Origin: Croceimicrobium sp965279135
Lineage (GTDB): Bacteria; Bacteroidota; Bacteroidia; Flavobacteriales; Schleiferiaceae
Direction of reading: 5' to 3'
NCBI GenBank assembly: GCA_965279135.1
Contig: OZ257133.1
Location: 3,286,001 to 3,350,000, forward strand
Length of the DNA: 64,000 nucleotides
A model generated the notes under the pieces. The model was not told the DNA's origin, did no database searches, and worked only from the letters and a program-made list of their open reading frames with translations. A program made the translations under genes and the position numbers. Positions within the stretch are counted from its first letter, which is position 1; each line of letters begins with the position of its first letter. Shown here piece by piece: positions 54,520-62,935 of the stretch.

Positions 54520-54735
54520 CTATTCCTTTACTCTGGGATGACTTCCGTCCTGGTAGAACTGGTCCTCGAAAGTGACCGTAACTTCTTTAGGGTCCTTTAA
54601 AACTCGGTATACAACGTACATTACTACAAAGGGACTGGCACTAAAGAAAAAGATTGCAGTGGGATAATGTCCAAAAAGTACACTCACGGCATAGGCCCCC
54701 AGAAATACGAATGAGAAATAGATGGCAGCTTTCAT
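54520..54735 (-). CDS. Small two-helix membrane protein
   Basis: A 71-residue protein beginning MKAAIYFSFVFLGAYAVSVLFG, with a second helix FFFSASPFVVMYVVYRVL and a polar tail VTVTFEDQFYQDG. An upstream in-frame ATG (54765) would add MNGVPSETPF; I prefer 54735 because it puts the membrane segment at the N-terminus. A 9-bp inverted repeat (54737-54762) lies between these two start codons. It is last in the cco operon, 12 or 42 bp after the SafE-like gene, and ends directly against hemN. Function unknown; a link to oxidase assembly is inferred from position. Confidence 0.6.
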   Translation of the reverse strand: MKAAIYFSFVFLGAYAVSVLFGHYPTAIFFFSASPFVVMYVVYRVLKDPKEVTVTFEDQFYQDGSHPRVKE

Positions 54736-54776
54736 AAATGGTGTTTCAGAAGGAACACCATTCATTCAAAATAAGT

Positions 54777-55463
54777 TCAGTCACAGATTTCTGCAGATGC
54801 CCCACTTTTAGGCATCTCTGGGCTTAATACAGGAATGTCTAGTTCTAAACCTCTTAGTATAAGTAGAGCTGAAATAAGTAAAATACTTACGGGTATCAGT
54901 TTTTGCATGTGCGGTGCAAAACGAAGCATTAAGGAATTAGAAAAGAAATTAAACCCCAGGAGCAAGGGAAGCGTTCCTAAACCAAAGGCCAACATATAGA
55001 GCGCTGCCTCATTGAGACTTTCAAGACCTAGTGCAGGTACCAATGCAGCATACACCATCCCGCAGGGAAGTAAGCCATTTAATGCGCCACTAAATCCAAA
55101 CCATAGCGGGTGCTTTTTTCCCTTTACTTTCTTTTGCAGCTTAGCCAGTAAGGGGGCGATAATTTGCATCGTTTTCCGATCCCATTTTAAGGCCTTAAAC
55201 CCGAAATAGCCAAAGAGTAAAAGCAAGCCGGCGATGATGGTGAAACTACCCTGCAGATCAGGAATACCCAGGCTGCTACCAATAAAGCTGGCAATAAGAG
55301 CAAGTAAAACATAGGTCCCTAGTCTACCAGCGTGGTAGCTTAACCAATTCGCCTGATGTTTGCTTTGTAACCATTGACCCATAACAACAGCCTGCAACGG
55401 GCCGCACATGGCCAAACAGTGCAACGAAGAGAGAAGCCCAAATGTAAAGGCTACCCAGATCAT
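54777..55463 (-). CDS. TauE/SafE-like membrane protein of the cbb3 maturation locus
   Basis: A 228-residue inner-membrane protein with about six or seven helices. The N-terminal motif GLLSSLHCLAMCGP (H15, C16, C20) marks the DsbD-like/SafE branch that commonly sits in ccoGHS neighbourhoods and is thought to carry copper or another metal for oxidase assembly. A second conserved block is GALNGLLPCGMVYAAL, with a further Pro-Cys-Gly. It overlaps ccoH by 1 base. The copper role is a family-level inference, not shown by the sequence. Confidence 0.8.
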   Translation of the reverse strand: MIWVAFTFGLLSSLHCLAMCGPLQAVVMGQWLQSKHQANWLSYHAGRLGTYVLLALIASFIGSSLGIPDLQGSFTIIAGLLLLFGYFGFKALKWDRKTMQIIAPLLAKLQKKVKGKKHPLWFGFSGALNGLLPCGMVYAALVPALGLESLNEAALYMLAFGLGTLPLLLGFNFFSNSLMLRFAPHMQKLIPVSILLISALLILRGLELDIPVLSPEMPKSGASAEICD

Positions 55464-55906
55464 CAGAGAGTTATTTGTGGCTCGAAATAATAGGAGGTTT
55501 CGTCAACCTTTAGTTTAACCTTGGCAATCCACTTGCCGCCACTGATCTTATCACCGGGAATTTCTAGTTTCTCGGTTACAGTCCAGGTTTCTTTATCAAT
55601 ATTGAAGTCTTTTTCCGCCATAGTAGGATAGTACATCTGTAGTTCCAGCTTCGCCTCTAATCCAATCAGACCTTTGGGAAATTGCAACAACAGTTTTTGA
55701 TCCTCGACTAATAGCTTACAATCGCCTTCTAAATTATTGGCGTTTCGTTTACCATCAATAACCGATTGGTAGGCGAGTTCCTGTTGATAGTAATCTGTAG
55801 TTACCAAATCCTGTCTCAGGCCCATGGCACGATAAACTGTGTATCCCATACCTAAGATGAAGATGCTTAGTACAATGACAAGGCCCGTTCCCCAGTTGAT
55901 CTTCAT
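55463..55906 (-). CDS. ccoH: FixH/CcoH-type cbb3 oxidase assembly protein
   Basis: A 147-residue membrane-anchored protein. One helix (LVIVLSIFILGMGYTVYRA, about 9-27) is followed by a periplasmic Ig-like domain. The motif 'LVTTDYYQQELAYQ' is typical of FixH in Bacteroidota. CcoH is needed for stable cbb3 oxidase assembly in model bacteria. It lies 4 bp after ccoG and overlaps the SafE-like gene by 1 base, so the set is tightly coupled. Confidence 0.85.
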   Translation of the reverse strand: MKINWGTGLVIVLSIFILGMGYTVYRAMGLRQDLVTTDYYQQELAYQSVIDGKRNANNLEGDCKLLVEDQKLLLQFPKGLIGLEAKLELQMYYPTMAEKDFNIDKETWTVTEKLEIPGDKISGGKWIAKVKLKVDETSYYFEPQITL

Positions 55907-55910
55907 AATC

Positions 55911-57371
55911 CTACTTCTTTTTTGGTTTTACGAAAGGACCGGTAAAGGAGGTATTGATTTCATCAACTAGCAGATCTCCTTCATAAATGCCGATTTTGAC
56001 ATCGGTAGTTCGGCCGGTCATTTGCTCAGTGTCAAGATACAGTAAAACCGCTCCTTGTGCCAAATCGGAAGGCTTAACTTCAATAAGCTCACTTTCACCA
56101 GCTTTTTTAAGCACTATGCCTTCGGTAGGTTCAATTACTTTGAATTGGTAGGTCTTTTCTTCTGCAGTTTTGTTCAGAAGTTTAAAGTTGTAGGCATTGC
56201 TGTAAGTGTTCTCGTCTACTTTGATAAGCGATTGGCCGGGCATGCGCAGGAATATGGCTTCTACATCAGCGCGGCTACTCACCAGGTAGGTAAATACTCC
56301 CATAAGTACGATTAAGATGGCCATGTATGCTTTAACCCTTCCGGTAAAAACTTTTCCACTGCCATTCGCGATATTATTTTCAGAATCAAAACGGATTAGA
56401 CCGCGAGGCTTTTTGGTCTTATCCATAATGTTATCGCAGGCATCGATACAAGCCGTGCAATTGATGCATTCCAACTGAGTACCATTGCGAATATCAATTC
56501 CCGTAGGACAAACATCTACACATTGATTACAGTCGATACAATCTCCTTTGCCTTCGGCTGCCCGGTCCTCACTTTTTCGAAACTTGCCACGTTTTTCGCC
56601 TCTTAAATAGTCATAGGCAATTACGATTGAGTTACGATCAAGGAGGGCACCCTGAAGTCGGCCGTAAGGACAAACAATAATGCAGGCCTGCTCCCTGAAC
56701 CAGGCAAAAACGAAGAAGAAAATTGCGGAGAATATGATCATTCCGCTTAAGCCACTTATATGTTCCGAAGGTTTGTCGGTAACGATCTCCCACCATGCAT
56801 CCGTTCCAATGATGTACATCAGAAAGAAATTGGAGATGATAAAGGCGATTCCAAAGAAGATGGCATTCTTAAGCGTGCGCTTGCGAATCTTCTCACCATT
56901 CCAGGGCATCCGCGCCAATCTCAATTGTTGATTACGATCACCGTCTATCCAATATTCAATACGGCGATATACATGTTCCATGAAAATGGTTTGTGGACAT
57001 ACCCATCCACAAAACAGTCGTCCGAATGCAACCGTAAAGACCGCAACAAATAAAACCCCGATGATCATCGCAATCATGAAAATAAAAAGGTCTTCGGGCC
57101 AGAAAATCTGTCCGAAGACCACGAATTTGCGATCAATCACGTTGAGCATTAGGAAAGGTTGGCCGCCTATTCTGATAAAGGGCAGGCTAAAGAAAATCGC
57201 CAAGAGCACGTAGCTCATCATTTGACGACGGTCTGTATAACGACCTTTGGGTTTTTTAGGGAAGAGAAAGTTTCTACTTCCCTTGTCTCCAATTGTCGCT
57301 ACCGAATCACGGAAGGATTGATCCATCTCCAGGGTCTCCTTCAGTACTGCTTCCGTGTCTTTAGGATTCAT
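55911..57371 (-). CDS. ccoG: Cytochrome c oxidase accessory protein CcoG (FixG)
   Basis: A 486-residue membrane ferredoxin-like protein. The N-terminal half has helices around FGRLFCGWVCPQTIFMEHVY (the NapH-like C-x3-CP motif). A dicluster ferredoxin region follows near residues 275-320 (CIDCNQCVDVCPTG and CINCTACIDACD). The C-terminal Ig-like domain is periplasmic. CcoG reduces Cu(II) for delivery to the cbb3 oxidase in Rhodobacter. It sits 17 bp after ccoP. Confidence 0.92.
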   Translation of the reverse strand: MNPKDTEAVLKETLEMDQSFRDSVATIGDKGSRNFLFPKKPKGRYTDRRQMMSYVLLAIFFSLPFIRIGGQPFLMLNVIDRKFVVFGQIFWPEDLFIFMIAMIIGVLFVAVFTVAFGRLFCGWVCPQTIFMEHVYRRIEYWIDGDRNQQLRLARMPWNGEKIRKRTLKNAIFFGIAFIISNFFLMYIIGTDAWWEIVTDKPSEHISGLSGMIIFSAIFFFVFAWFREQACIIVCPYGRLQGALLDRNSIVIAYDYLRGEKRGKFRKSEDRAAEGKGDCIDCNQCVDVCPTGIDIRNGTQLECINCTACIDACDNIMDKTKKPRGLIRFDSENNIANGSGKVFTGRVKAYMAILIVLMGVFTYLVSSRADVEAIFLRMPGQSLIKVDENTYSNAYNFKLLNKTAEEKTYQFKVIEPTEGIVLKKAGESELIEVKPSDLAQGAVLLYLDTEQMTGRTTDVKIGIYEGDLLVDEINTSFTGPFVKPKKK

Positions 57372-57388
57372 GTGAATTCCTTTGGGTT

Positions 57389-58342
57389 TTATTCTGCAGC
57401 TTCCTCCTCTACCACTACCTCGGTAGAGTCGGTAGCCATTTCAGTGCTGTCAGTAGCAGCTTCAGCGGCAGGTGCCTCTTCCACCACCGCTAATTCACCT
57501 TGTGGCTCCTTAGGGTTGGCTGGAGTGGTACCTTGAAGGCTTAAAACATAGGAGGAAACATTCTGAATATCAGATGCAGAAAGCAAACCATCCCACTTCG
57601 TCATCCCTTTATTGGTACCATATTTTACCGTCTTAAAGACGTCCTTGATATCGTGGCCGTAAAGCCAGTATTCATCTGTAAGGTTTGGTCCAATTCCACC
57701 GCCGCCATCATTTGCATGGCAAACAGCACAGTTTTTAGTGAAGATGGTTCCTCCGGCCAGGATTCTACTCTCGTCGGTTAGCATTTCAACATTGCTTTCA
57801 TCAACAAGATTTGCCGCAGTTTTTAAATACTCTTCTTTGGCGGTTTCAGCTTCGGCCATCTCAATCGCGAATTCCTCTGCACTTAAGGGCTCGCTTTGGA
57901 ATACGTGATAGCGAAGAAGATAGATTACCGCGAAGGCAATAGAGATGTAGAAACCAGCAAGCCACCAGGGTGGGAGGTTGTTATCCAGTTCGCGTATGCC
58001 ATCATATTCATGATCGGTAGCGACTTCTTCTTCCCGGTCTAATGGGGTAGCATCGGTAATAGAATGTAAAAGGTTATCTACCCAATCTTTCTCCTCTTCA
58101 GCGGGTTGATCCGCATCTTCTTCCGAAGCTTGTTGGCCTTTGATCATTTTCTTCATCGCATCAAGTGCTTCGAAGGTGGCCGTAAAGGCAATGATTAAGA
58201 AGAATAGAGTGATGGCGATAAGCCAATTCACTGGATTAGACATCATATCCTGTGAGTTCTCTACGTCGAGGGTTCCTAAGGAGACAGCTCCCACCATTAG
58301 GAGAACCACAAATAATAATAGTAAGCTATTTAATCTTTTCAT
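57389..58342 (-). CDS. ccoP: cbb3-type cytochrome c oxidase subunit III, single-haem form
   Basis: A 317-residue subunit. I start it at 58342 (MKRLNSLLLLFVVLLMVGAVS); longer starts at 58360 or 58354 would extend overlap with ccoQ. Two membrane segments near the N-terminus, a third (PPWWLAGFYISIAFAVIYLL) with the conserved PPWW entry, then one cytochrome c domain: CAVCH (about 204-208) with the distal Met in TKWDG/GMTKW. Classical CcoP is dihaem; only one CxxCH is present here. The last 50 residues are an acidic Ala/Glu/Thr-rich tail of low complexity. It accepts electrons from soluble cytochromes. Confidence 0.9.
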   Translation of the reverse strand: MKRLNSLLLLFVVLLMVGAVSLGTLDVENSQDMMSNPVNWLIAITLFFLIIAFTATFEALDAMKKMIKGQQASEEDADQPAEEEKDWVDNLLHSITDATPLDREEEVATDHEYDGIRELDNNLPPWWLAGFYISIAFAVIYLLRYHVFQSEPLSAEEFAIEMAEAETAKEEYLKTAANLVDESNVEMLTDESRILAGGTIFTKNCAVCHANDGGGGIGPNLTDEYWLYGHDIKDVFKTVKYGTNKGMTKWDGLLSASDIQNVSSYVLSLQGTTPANPKEPQGELAVVEEAPAAEAATDSTEMATDSTEVVVEEEAAE

Positions 58343-58520
58343 GAGAATTGGCATTATCAATTAAGGGTAATTGGCTGATCTCGTCGATGCTTTTTCGATC
58401 CTTGCGGATTACATACACTATGGCGAGCACGAAAATCGAGAAGAAAATGAGGAAGGAGATGATGGGGTAAATCGATACCCCATCAATGGTTTCCATATTG
58501 TGTTTGATGAACTTTAGCAT
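58326..58520 (-). CDS. ccoQ: CcoQ-like cbb3 oxidase subunit
   Basis: A 64-residue single-helix protein (YPIISFLIFFSIFVLAIVYVIRKD) with a polar C-terminal tail; size, topology and place between ccoNO and ccoP identify it as the small CcoQ subunit, which stabilises the complex. It begins 4 bp after ccoNO ends and overlaps the start of ccoP by 17 bp. An internal Met (METIDGV) is a possible alternative start. Confidence 0.8.
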   Translation of the reverse strand: MLKFIKHNMETIDGVSIYPIISFLIFFSIFVLAIVYVIRKDRKSIDEISQLPLIDNANSHEKIK

Positions 58521-58524
58521 GACC

Positions 58525-60687
58525 TTATTTTTCAGCGGTTAAGGTTTCAGCGGTAGTCGCTTCTACATGCTTACTGTGCTCACCTTTGATGTCAATTCCA
58601 AGACGTTGTAGGTAGGCGATTAAGGCAACTAACTCCTCATTAGGGCTTACCTCTATGTCAAGGTCAGCACTCACTCCGGCAGCAATCTCTTCTGCCTGAG
58701 CGTTAAGATGACTCTCTGCATTGGCGATGTATGCATCGCTATAAGGTACACCGAGAGTTTTCATCGCTTCGAGCTTAGCAGTAGTGCTTTCCGTATTCAA
58801 TTCGCGAGTAGAAAGCCATTCGTAGGTTGGCATGATAGAACCAGGACTCTTGGAACTTGGCTCAATCATATGCTCATAGTGCCAGCTGTGGCTATACTTA
58901 CCTCCGACTCGATGCAAATCAGGACCGGTACGTTTAGATCCCCATAGGAATGGATGATCATAAACGAATTCCCCGGCTTTGGAATATTCTCCATAGCGTA
59001 CTACTTCAGAGCGGAATGGACGCACCATCTGAGAGTGGCAGGCATTACAGCCTTCTCGGATATAGAGGTCTCTTCCTTCAATTTCCAGAGCGGTATAGGG
59101 TTTAACATCTTCAATGCTCGGGATATTACTCTTCACCATAATGGTTGGTACGATCTCGATGATACCTCCGATAAGGATCAACACAGTAGCCCAAAGCATC
59201 AATTGTACAGGCTTGCGCTCGATCCAACGGTGCCAGTAATCTCCTTTTGGAGCTTTGTAGTCCTTGGCTAAGGCAGGTGCGCTGGCCTCCTCCTGAGCAA
59301 GGAAGGAACCAGAAGAAACAGTTTTAATCACATTGTAAACCATGATTAACATACCCACTACATAGAGGCTACCACCAATTGCACGGGTAACATAAAGAGG
59401 CATTAATTGGGTTACAGTTTCTAGGAAGTTGATGTATACAAGAGTTCCATCAGGATTAAACTCTTTCCACATTAAACTTTGAGTCCAGCCAGAAACGTAC
59501 ATCGGTAAGGCCCAGAACAGGATACCAGTGGTTCCAATCCAGAAGTGAGCGTTGGCCAACTTTTCAGAGAACAGGCTAGTACGGTACATTTTAGGCATCA
59601 ACCAGTAAATCATACCGAAAATCAAGAAGCCATTCCAACCAAGGGTTCCAATGTGCACGTGAGCAGGAATCCAGTCCGTGTAGTGAGTAACGGCATTAAA
59701 GTTTTTCAAGCTAAGTAGGGGTCCCTCCAGGGTACTCATACCATATGCGGTAATTGCCACTACAAAGAATTTGAGCACCGCGGAATCCCGAACCTTATCC
59801 CAGGCCCCTCTTAAGGTGAGAAGCCCATTAATCATACCACCCCAGGAAGGGAAAATCAGCATGATGGAGAACACGGTACCTAAGCTTTGTGCCCAATCAG
59901 GAAGTGAAGTATATAATAAGTGGTGTGGTCCGGCCCAGATGTAAATAAAGATCAAAGCCCAGAAGTGGATAATTGATAATCGGTAAGAGTATACCGGACG
60001 ATTAGCCGCTTTCGGAACGAAGTAGTACATCAAACCTAAAACCGGAGTAGTTAGGAAGAATGCTACAGCGTTATGGCCGTACCACCATTGAACCAGTGCA
60101 TCCTGAACTCCTGCGAAAATGGAGTAAGACTTTAATGGTCCAACCGGTAGCTCAAGGTTATTAACTATATGCAGAACCGCAACCGTTACGAAGGTCGCGA
60201 TGTAGAACCAGATTGCCACGTACAAATGGCGTTCGCGACGTTTGAGGATGGTCCAAAACATGTTTACTCCAAAGATTACCCAGATTAGAGCGATTCCTAT
60301 ATCAATAGGCCACTCTAGTTCGGCATATTCCTTAGAGGAAGTAATACCGAAAGGTAAGGTTGCTACTGCCGAAACAATGATAAGCTGCCATCCCCAGAAG
60401 TGGATTTTACTTAACAAGTCCGAGGCCATTCTAGCCTTCAACAAGCGTTGGAGTGAGTAATAGATTCCCGCAAAAATGGCATTACCCACGAAGGCGAAAA
60501 TCGCACCATTAGTGTGTAAAGCCCTTAAACGTCCGAATGTAAGCCATGGGGTAAGGTTCATCTCTGGAAATACCAGCGAGAAGGCCACCCATATGCCTAC
60601 CAACAAACCGATTACCCCCCAAATGATGGTGGCAACGGTAAAGTTTCTTACGATCTTATTATCGTAATAAAAGGTCTCGTTCTGCAT
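58525..60687 (-). CDS. ccoNO: Fused cbb3-type cytochrome c oxidase subunit I/II (CcoN-CcoO)
   Basis: The catalytic unit of the microaerobic terminal oxidase, 720 residues. The first 480 or so are CcoN: about twelve helices with haem and CuB ligands in LHTNGAIFAFVG, WWYGHNAVAFF, AGPHHLLYT and IPAHVHIGTLGWNG. After a linker comes a membrane helix and the CcoO monohaem cytochrome c domain with CNACHSQMVRPF (about 547-558) and a downstream Met. Fusion of N and O is usual in Bacteroidota, while the two are separate in Proteobacteria. It reduces oxygen with high affinity and pumps protons. It follows ccoS by 3 bp. Confidence 0.95.
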   Translation of the reverse strand: MQNETFYYDNKIVRNFTVATIIWGVIGLLVGIWVAFSLVFPEMNLTPWLTFGRLRALHTNGAIFAFVGNAIFAGIYYSLQRLLKARMASDLLSKIHFWGWQLIIVSAVATLPFGITSSKEYAELEWPIDIGIALIWVIFGVNMFWTILKRRERHLYVAIWFYIATFVTVAVLHIVNNLELPVGPLKSYSIFAGVQDALVQWWYGHNAVAFFLTTPVLGLMYYFVPKAANRPVYSYRLSIIHFWALIFIYIWAGPHHLLYTSLPDWAQSLGTVFSIMLIFPSWGGMINGLLTLRGAWDKVRDSAVLKFFVVAITAYGMSTLEGPLLSLKNFNAVTHYTDWIPAHVHIGTLGWNGFLIFGMIYWLMPKMYRTSLFSEKLANAHFWIGTTGILFWALPMYVSGWTQSLMWKEFNPDGTLVYINFLETVTQLMPLYVTRAIGGSLYVVGMLIMVYNVIKTVSSGSFLAQEEASAPALAKDYKAPKGDYWHRWIERKPVQLMLWATVLILIGGIIEIVPTIMVKSNIPSIEDVKPYTALEIEGRDLYIREGCNACHSQMVRPFRSEVVRYGEYSKAGEFVYDHPFLWGSKRTGPDLHRVGGKYSHSWHYEHMIEPSSKSPGSIMPTYEWLSTRELNTESTTAKLEAMKTLGVPYSDAYIANAESHLNAQAEEIAAGVSADLDIEVSPNEELVALIAYLQRLGIDIKGEHSKHVEATTAETLTAEK

Positions 60688-60690
60688 AGT

Positions 60691-60855
60691 TTACTTTTTA
60701 GGTCTGTGGTTCGGTTTAGTGTCGTCTTTTAACATGCGTACACTCGGGGAATAGTCGTCCTCGTACTGGCCGTTACGAATGCTCCAGATAAATGCAGCGA
60801 GAAAGCCAATAGCGACGATGAAGCTTACCGAAATGAGAATGTAAATTGCCGACAT
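60691..60855 (-). CDS. ccoS: cbb3 oxidase assembly protein CcoS
   Basis: A 54-residue frame read on the minus strand: MSAIYILISVSFIVAIGF..., one membrane helix followed by AAFIWSIRNGQYEDDYSP and a basic tail ending HRPKK. The hallmark 'FIW..R.GQYeD...P..R.L' of CcoS is clear. CcoS is required for haem/copper insertion into the catalytic subunit in Rhodobacter and Pseudomonas. It is first in the cco operon, with 3 bp to ccoNO. Its usual partner ccoI (copper P-type ATPase), normally just upstream, is absent here. Confidence 0.9.
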   Translation of the reverse strand: MSAIYILISVSFIVAIGFLAAFIWSIRNGQYEDDYSPSVRMLKDDTKPNHRPKK

Positions 60856-60877
60856 AAGGTCCCTTAAAATGGAAATC

Positions 60878-60885
60878 CAAATGTA
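60878..60885 (-). promoter_or_regulatory. Promoter -7 element of the cco operon
   Basis: TACATTTG on the minus strand, exact TAnnTTTG, 22 bp before the ccoS start codon. There is no good TTG box; TTTA lies at about the right distance. It would drive ccoS-ccoNO-ccoQ-ccoP-ccoG-ccoH and the two genes after them. Confidence 0.5.
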
Positions 60886-60964
60886 TTGGCGGCCTAAAGT
60901 GGATAAAATGACTTTTGTCAGCTTTGCCTAAATCAGGCGTTTAGCTCAGAAAAAGAGGCATAAT

Positions 60965-61885
60965 TTAGAGTTGATCCAAAGACCGATTTCGTCTTAGTAA
61001 ATACTCCAGTAGGAGAACCGAAACAAGAAAAATAGCGAGGAGGACAGAACTCTCCATCCAGTTAATTCCGCCTTGGGTTTCCAGTTCTTGTTGATAATCA
61101 AGCTCTGCGAAATAGACCAGACTCACAATACCTGCATTGTTTATGAAATGTAGGATAGTGGAAGGCCAAATGCTTACCGACCATTCCTTCAGATATCCTA
61201 ATAAACAGCCTAGTGCAAAAATGGAGAGGAAGCCCAGAAATTGTTGATGAACAAAAGCGAATATGAAGCTGGTAATGATTACCGCTAAATGAGTATTGAA
61301 CTTTCGTCGAAATAAGGGTTGCACTACGCCTCTAAAAAGAGCCTCCTCTGCTACAGCCGGTAAAAGGGCCATCACAATTAATACTTTGATATAGTCGATT
61401 GGATTCTTCATTTGAAGCAGAGCGACTTGGATTTCAACCATTCGGTCCTGGGACTCTTGCAGATAACTTTGCAAGGCTTCGGGAAGCGGAACAGAGGAGC
61501 TTGCTCGAACTAATAAATCGGAAAGAGCGCCCATCCCACTTGCCGCGAGGAGTATAAGAATGAGGATGAGCCAAACGGGTTTTGGGAAACTGATGGTTCC
61601 CAGCATCTTTTCAGGATTTTCGCTAAAAAGCCAGGCGCCGAATAAAGCAGGCACAAGGAAGGAACCTAATGTGCTAATTCCCTGTATGAGTTTAAATACT
61701 TCAGCACTTTGAGCCGACTCAAAATCCTGCAAGGCGAAATAAACATCCTGCAAGGAAATCCCATAGATCAAACTTGCAGCAACTATTCCCATCAAGGAGA
61801 AGAAGAACATCCCAATCAAGACTAAAAGGAGCAAAACTGCTAGCTGTACGATGAGATTGCTTTGCGCTAATTGACCTTTGTACAT
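60965..61885 (-). CDS. CPBP family intramembrane metalloprotease
   Basis: A 306-residue polytopic membrane protein, started at 61885 (MYKGQLAQSNLIVQLAVLLLL); the longest frame adds 50 residues that run into dusB and have no similarity to anything I know. About eight helices carry the CPBP motifs EEALFRG (E180, E181, R185), FAFVH (H213) and LHFINN (H246, N250). It belongs to the same superfamily as the protease at 26620-27438 but lacks a zinc ribbon. The substrate is unknown. It is divergent from dusB with 48 bp between starts. Confidence 0.85.
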   Translation of the reverse strand: MYKGQLAQSNLIVQLAVLLLLVLIGMFFFSLMGIVAASLIYGISLQDVYFALQDFESAQSAEVFKLIQGISTLGSFLVPALFGAWLFSENPEKMLGTISFPKPVWLILILILLAASGMGALSDLLVRASSSVPLPEALQSYLQESQDRMVEIQVALLQMKNPIDYIKVLIVMALLPAVAEEALFRGVVQPLFRRKFNTHLAVIITSFIFAFVHQQFLGFLSIFALGCLLGYLKEWSVSIWPSTILHFINNAGIVSLVYFAELDYQQELETQGGINWMESSVLLAIFLVSVLLLEYLLRRNRSLDQL

Positions 61886-61911
61886 GATTGCGAGGCGTTT
61901 TCGTAATTTTG
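61878..61911 (+). promoter_or_regulatory. Promoter of dusB
   Basis: TTG (61878-61880), a 23-bp spacer and TAATTTTG (61904-61911) match the phylum consensus, at the long end of allowed spacing. It is 22 bp before the GTG start and overlaps the first codons of the divergent CPBP gene. Confidence 0.5.
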
Positions 61912-61933
61912 CAAAGTTGCTAAAATACCGATA

Positions 61934-62935
61934 GTGGTTAAAATTGGAGATGTAGAAGTAGGGGACTTTCCTTTGTTGTTGGCCCCAATGGAAGATGTGA
62001 GTGATCCGCCCTTTCGTGCCTTGTGTAAAAAACACGGTGCGGATGTTCTATACACGGAGTTCATTTCATCCGAAGGATTAATTCGTGATGCGGCAAAAAG
62101 TGTCCAGAAGCTTGACTTTTTTGAGTATGAGCGTCCCCTTGGAATCCAGATTTTTGGCAACGAAATAGAGTCCATGCGGGAGGCTGCTGCAATCACCGCT
62201 GAGGCGAACCCCGATATTGTAGATATCAATTATGGTTGCCCTGTAAAAAAGGTGGCCTGTAAAGGTGCAGGAGCAGGGATTTTACAGGATGTTCCCAAAA
62301 TGGTGGAAATGACTGCCGAGATTGTTAAGGCGGTTGACAAACCGGTAACGGTAAAGACCCGCCTGGGCTGGGATGAGAATACTAAATACATAGTAGAAGT
62401 TGCCGAGCGCTTACAAGATGTAGGAATAAAGGCCATTTCCATTCACGGTAGAACGCGCAAGCAGATGTACAAAGGAGAGGCAGATTGGAGTCTGATCCGA
62501 GCGGTTAAGGAAAATCCACGCATGAACATACCCGTCTTTGGTAATGGGGATGTGGATAGTCCTCAGAAAGCCCTCCACATGCGGAATACCTATGGGGTAG
62601 ACGGCATAATGATTGGCCGCGCTTCCATTGGTTACCCCTGGATTTTCAGAGAAGTAAAGCACTTTTTTAAAACCGGTGAAACCCTGGATCCACCAAGTCT
62701 GGAGGAACGAGTTGCCGCCTGCCGCCAGCATTTTAAAATGTCTTTAGATTGGAAAGGGGAGCGCTTAGGGATTAACGAAACCCGTAGACATTACACCAAC
62801 TATTTTAAGGGAATCCCTCATTTTAAGGAATATCGCCAAAAGTTGGTAACTAGTGATCATCCCCAAGAGATCTTTGATACCCTGGATGAGATCGCTGCGA
62901 AGTTTGCCGGATTAGAGATGGCTTACCCTTATTAG
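61934..62935 (+). CDS. dusB: tRNA-dihydrouridine synthase B
   Basis: An FMN enzyme of 333 residues reducing uridines to dihydrouridine in the tRNA D-loop. The start is GTG (MVKIGDVEVGDFPLLLAPM). Landmarks are APMEDVSDPPFR, VDINYGCPVKK (GCP with C102, the motif holding the family's catalytic cysteine), KGAGAGIL, VKTRLGWDE, SIHGRTRKQMYKG, VFGNGDVDSP and GIMIGRASIGYPWIF. The order and spacing are those of DusB. It overlaps the end of the convergent permease gene by 4 bp. Confidence 0.93.
   Translation: MVKIGDVEVGDFPLLLAPMEDVSDPPFRALCKKHGADVLYTEFISSEGLIRDAAKSVQKLDFFEYERPLGIQIFGNEIESMREAAAITAEANPDIVDINYGCPVKKVACKGAGAGILQDVPKMVEMTAEIVKAVDKPVTVKTRLGWDENTKYIVEVAERLQDVGIKAISIHGRTRKQMYKGEADWSLIRAVKENPRMNIPVFGNGDVDSPQKALHMRNTYGVDGIMIGRASIGYPWIFREVKHFFKTGETLDPPSLEERVAACRQHFKMSLDWKGERLGINETRRHYTNYFKGIPHFKEYRQKLVTSDHPQEIFDTLDEIAAKFAGLEMAYPY

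Noticed and set aside
60923..60937. FNR-like site upstream of ccoS
   Set aside because: TTTGC-CTAA-ATCAG matches the TTGAT-N4-ATCAA consensus poorly; it also forms only a weak 4-bp stem, so it is neither a good operator nor a terminator.
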